DNA of 60,000 nucleotides from the NCBI RefSeq assembly GCF_029227915.1, contig NC_079883.1, positions 24,058,001-24,118,000 on the forward strand, given 5' to 3'. Shown piece after piece: positions 56,043 to 60,000 of this stretch. The notes below the pieces were generated by a model. It was not told where the DNA came from, did no database searches, and saw nothing but the letters and a program-made list of their open reading frames with translations. Position numbers and translations under genes: made by a program. Source of the DNA: Hydractinia symbiolongicarpus. Taxonomy: Eukaryota; Cnidaria; Hydrozoa; Anthoathecata; Hydractiniidae. How positions within the stretch are numbered: position 1 is the stretch's first letter; the number at the start of each line of letters is the position of its first letter.

Positions 56043-58251
56043 AGATAACTTGCAAGGTGAAATATATCACGGTTGAATTGTCCAGAATTAAATATGGTCA
56101 CATCCTTATCAAATACTGGTCAAACTGTCGGAAGGTGAATACAGCCTCGACAAAAAATTACTTTTTTCTGTATAAATTTCTTTATTGATCGAACAGAGGT
56201 ACAGTTGATAGAATAGACCTTTTCCTCGACAGCGACACCATTTTGAATTTTCCGCTTTCGCAATGCATCTATCTTAGTGTCAACAGAAGAATTTGTTGGA
56301 TTGCGTTGGATTGTATTTGTTTTAATCTATAGAATAACACGTGATGATACGTGCATCTGTAACACGGAGCTACGGCTGAAATTTTGCGGTCACTAAATGT
56401 GCAAGAGACTCAACGAATGTATACATATGGCCGTGTGTGAAAGGATAAGAGTTGTTTCCAATGTTGGGAAAACTGCAACCTCGTCCCCAATGCTTACTAG
56501 ACTTTTTTATATTCAGCCGTCTAAATATAAAAAGCCTAACAAGTCCTGGGGACGACGTTGGAAGAAACTGTACTAATAATTATAGTCTTTTTGACTTTTA
56601 TTGTAAAGCACAGCATATAATCCTCTCAAGAGAGGATTACATAATACATTCACATATTAACTGGTCACGCAAAGTTTTTTTTAGAACATCAACCATTAAA
56701 TTCTATTCTTTTGTTCCCAGACCTTTTTTTTCTTTCCATTTAACTGGTAACAGCGTCAAGATGACCTAAGAACAAGGTTGTATTAAAAACACTATGGAGA
56801 GATAAATGAAAAGGTTTTGATTTACCTAGTCTTACCTCGATTGGAAATAACAGAATTTCTAACTAACAAAAGCCTTTGATGGCATTGCACGGTCAAGAAA
56901 GACTTTTCCAAAACATAGCCGATTTATACTTGCAGCTTCATTGAGATAACCCCCTTATGTTCAAGAGGTCTGCAGGTAAAAATCCTAACCACGTAACTTA
57001 AGCCCTATATGTTGGATAGCTAGACCTATCCTGGTCTATTCAGTCTCAAGATATGATCACTCTAAAATGTTTAACTTGGAAAAATTAAATAAATTTTCGC
57101 GAACGGAAAAGAGCTAACAATCACACTAGAATGTCCATGTCTGTGGAATAAACTATATAATGGAACTTTCTGACATAAATAACAGTTTGTTTTTTCTTTG
57201 ATATCAATCTTAATGCTCCATATTTGGGCACATCAAGGCAACATTTTTAACTTAAAAACAAACACAATAATCAGCTAGCTTCCAAGAAAATTGTTTATTT
57301 ACGAAGGATATATTCCTATCCCAACAACTATTAGTTTTTGAAGAAAAACAACAATAAAGTTGATTATTTACTGTGACTTTCAGTCAGACACTAAAAGCAT
57401 ATTTTAACACCCTAGTCAAGTGGCAGTTTTTCTTACATTACACATTTTTTTATAGGAACACTCGTTTTAAAGGAAGCTTTCTAATATTCTTAACTTTGCC
57501 AATTTGAAGACTCGAAATGTTCAATTGTTCTTAATTTTCTCAAAAATTTTTAAGAGTTTAAACGAAGCATTTCACTAAATTTTAGATCTCTGAAGCCTCA
57601 TATTCTTGTAACTAGTTTTTAATAAAAAAACGTGTACTTTGCATGTACCAGAACACTATATGGAGAATACAGAATATGAGAGGTTGCCATAACTGGCCTG
57701 GGTAAAACAGTAACGTTGATGTAACAGCTGATGCTTTTGACTTAAACAAACAGATAGATGTCGAGGCATGTGTGCCATGGTTGTTAGATAGCCCTCTTTG
57801 CCTGCCCCTATCTTATCTAACAATTTCAACCACAATTTTCTTGCAAAGATTCTGACATGTTAACATAAACTAAAGTCTTCCTCTTCCCTCAAACGTTTTG
57901 TTTATGTTTGGTAATAGGTGTCAATCATGTGAAGTATCAAACTTCAGTAAACAATTAGAACAAACCGACAGACCAATTATAATTAAGTTCTCTATAGATA
58001 TGCACCAATAAGAAGGCGATTTAACCGGTAACTTGCTAATTCAAATCGAGATTTAATAAGTGAAGAAGTGACGTTATTTGCGCGGGCGAAATGAATACCA
58101 TGCTTGAGTGATTCTACGATACGCTTGATCGAACAAATAGTTGCTGCTCCGAATCTGCAGAAAGCTGCTCGAGCTTGCAAAAATATAAAATAGAAGAATA
58201 ACAATTAAAAAGTTAGACTGGTTTTAATATAAACGAAAAAAATAGTAGTAT
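56043..58251. other. Intergenic region with a foldback element
   Basis: AT-rich and without a supported gene. A 70-codon minus frame at 57992-58204 has balanced composition but no family, start context or partner exon. A foldback element near 56475 is listed separately. Confidence 0.4.
56475..56562. repeat. Short foldback element (cctcgtcccca family)
   Basis: caacctcgtccccaatgct on the left and agtcctggggacgacgttg on the right are inverted repeats about 90 bp apart. The same pattern recurs at 59806-59884, and weaker forms appear at 53549-53635 and in the 46398 repeats. Confidence 0.6.
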
Positions 58252-58351
58252 ATGGTCGAATTTGAGTCGAATGGAATGAAATTTTTTGTGGTGCTAATTG
58301 CAGTAGTGTTTGCTATTCTGCATCAGACATATGCAGAGAGTTTAAACGAAG
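58252..58351 (+). CDS. Signal-peptide first exon of a secreted or membrane protein (partial)
   Basis: ATG at 58252, with a second in-frame ATG at 58276, opens a frame with a clear signal peptide (MKFFVVLIAVVFAILHQTYA) followed by ESLNE. It ends at a GTAAAT donor after 58351 in phase 1. No matching second exon is recognisable before the window ends, so the rest of the gene probably lies to the right. The family is unknown. Confidence 0.55.
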
Positions 58352-58934
58352 GTAAATATAGTTCACAATTGTTTTACAGCGTCACGAAGCTTAGTAAGGG
58401 TCCTATTTCGAAATAAACAAACTATCTGTTCTGATAAAATGCTAAAGAGACCACCACCACCGAAAACCAATTAGCTCAGATTGCGCAGGAAATTCGAATA
58501 GCTACTAGTTTGAATTGAATTTTAGCTAGAAATTAAATTCGTACATAATGTACAGTCGCGTGAATTAAACTTATCTTGCAGAGATAGGCGTAACACGTGG
58601 GAACGGTGCAGAAGTACCGCATTCGACTTGTAATCGTAAAGTTTTCATGTTCGAGACCGCAATGTAGTGTATCAGTCCATTTAGCACCATTCGCAAAACG
58701 GTTTGTATGACAGGCAAGCAATTTAGAGCAATACGTTTTTCTGGTTATAGTCAAAGGGAAGGTAGATCTAGCATTTTTTATTTTTAGAATGTTAGGTTAA
58801 AATTATTTATGAATCCCCATCATTTACCCACGCAAAAGCATTGTTTACATCGTGCGAAACAAATTAAATTAAAAACTTTAAGTTGGAGTGTTTTCTTATG
58901 AGCCTTTGTAAAGCAAAGTAGTTTAATCTTTAAG

Positions 58935-59615
58935 GCGGTCGAATCGATCGAATTGATCGAATCGATGCTACTAAAAATAGAACATTGCATAATCTTCGTC
59001 GATCGACGTAGACCTGGCGGTTGAATTCCATCGAATTCAAAAGTAGAGGAATGCTTTTACTTTTTGTCGAGCGATTAAAGTTTATCCAATGAGATTGATT
59101 TATACCCACGTGACGAAACAAATCGACGAAGAAATAAACATTTATTGAGAAGCAGGAAAAGAGAAAAAGGGCTGAAAACATTATAAACAAACGAAAATTT
59201 AATTGCATATTTTATGCAGCCACAGCAAACACTATTTAACTTGATTATTCTCAGATGAATGTTAAGGGACTGAGATATATTTTTAGAATAAGTTCGCGGA
59301 TTTCAGTGTCTTGGGACAGTTCATGAAAAAAGTTTTTAAGACAGTCTCACTAAACAAAGAGTTTGTAGGGAAATGGCTAAGAAATTTTAGAAGAATATTT
59401 AGAAATATTTTTGTTTATCGTATTTATATGTCATAAAATTCTAAGCACATTCTTAATATCATTATTTCATATAAAATTTGTGTTATTGTTTGAAATAATT
59501 TTGAATAAGTCGCCATCATCGAGGCATGGTCGAATGTAAGTGGAAAACATGCAGACCTCCATGGTGGAAACCAATTTTCTATTTTTTATTTAAACCGCCA
59601 TCGATCGATTCGACC
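58935..59615. mobile_element. Possible inverted-repeat element with GATCGA-rich ends
   Basis: The left end cggtcgaatcgatcga is reversed at the right as tcgatcgattcgaccg. The ends are self-similar and near-palindromic, which weakens the case. No coding frame inside and no clear target duplication. Confidence 0.4.
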
Positions 59616-59805
59616 GGATTCCTTTGAGTGGAAACCCGCCTTTATCCTCCAATAGTTAATACGAAGCCCAATACGATCATAGAAAACATGGTGTGTTACT
59701 ATATCCAAAGAGCAGTCGGCAACACAGAGTTTAAAGTCGTAGGGGTGGGGGAGGGAGAGGGGGGACAAACAAAGTCGTTTTGTTGTATCGAAAGAATGGT
59801 ACTTA

Positions 59806-59884
59806 GGTGCTCGTCCCTAGAGATATTTGTCTTATATATATGTCTCATATCAAAAAGGCAAAACTCCCTGGGGATGAGGGTGAC
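59806..59884. repeat. Short foldback element, second copy
   Basis: ggtgctcgtccctag on the left and ctccctggggatgagggtga on the right are imperfect inverted repeats about 80 bp apart, related to the copy at 56475. Confidence 0.5.
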
Positions 59885-60000
59885 TTATAAGTGGTCATGT
59901 ATTCTAAAAGATTATCGAGACAAAAAATATTACACGGGGTAATCAAGTCTCCGCGGCAAAATAAAAACAAATCCATGCGGTACAGCGAAAAGGAAAGAAC

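Larger units (their letters stand above)
58352..60000. other. Probable intron or flank with inverted repeats
   Basis: No exon supported. ggtcgaatcgatcga-type words at about 58935-58965 and their reverse complement at about 59595-59615, plus ggtggaaaccaa near 59560, suggest an inverted-repeat element of about 0.7 kb. A G-rich run lies at 59740-59765. Confidence 0.4.

Noticed and set aside
57992-58204. 70-codon minus-strand frame with balanced composition
   Set aside because: A possible terminal exon, but no family, no upstream exon and close overlap with the promoter side of the signal-peptide exon. Not supported.

Overview
The window is nuclear DNA of an animal. It is AT-rich, its genes are split by many short GT-AG introns, and the gene set (a Janus kinase with FERM, SH2, pseudokinase and kinase domains, a SERTA-domain protein, a family B seven-helix receptor) is metazoan. 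Abundant non-LTR and miniature inverted-repeat elements and a PLL-like propeller lectin suggest a non-vertebrate. I lean towards a cnidarian, but the sequence alone does not settle this. Exons were joined by hand from splice sites and reading phase, and no database search was possible.

Layout. (1) 965-7227, plus strand: a 12-exon gene of unknown function with two copies of a Cys-Pro-x-Cys module, a repetitive acidic region and a Gly/Arg tail; its 5' end is unresolved. (2) 7228-9529: a 54-bp minisatellite and degraded repeats. (3) 9530-13167, minus strand: a five-exon gene for a small protein with a beta-sandwich carrying a DWIG motif and a helical C-terminal domain. (4) 14833-23447, minus strand: a five-exon gene for a secreted PLL-like propeller lectin. 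Its 6.8-kb first intron holds a nearly complete RTE-like LINE (about 17.92-20.99 kb) and a small inverted-repeat element. (5) 24502-45968, plus strand: a 28-exon JAK gene of 1802 codons, divergent from the lectin gene. All splice phases agree. A 702-codon exon places about 735 mostly disordered, proline- and tyrosine-rich residues between pseudokinase and kinase. (6) 48520-49559, minus strand: a SERTA-domain gene with a 5' UTR intron. (7) 50197-52445: repeats, including an L1-type ORF1p relic interrupted by a piggyBac-like MITE with TTAA duplications. (8) 54031-55953, plus strand: a single-exon adhesion/Methuselah-type receptor. (9) 58252-58351, plus strand: a signal-peptide first exon of a gene that seems to continue beyond the window.

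The neighbours do not form a pathway. JAK, SERTA protein, receptor and lectin could all serve signalling or defence, but that is inference. The strongest candidate for new biology is the JAK with its very large tyrosine-bearing insert. Next come the unknown double-module protein and the DWIG-domain protein. Mobile elements shape the introns strongly: the JAK introns alone hold at least three inverted-repeat elements, a tRNA-type SINE, a LINE scrap and two tandem arrays.
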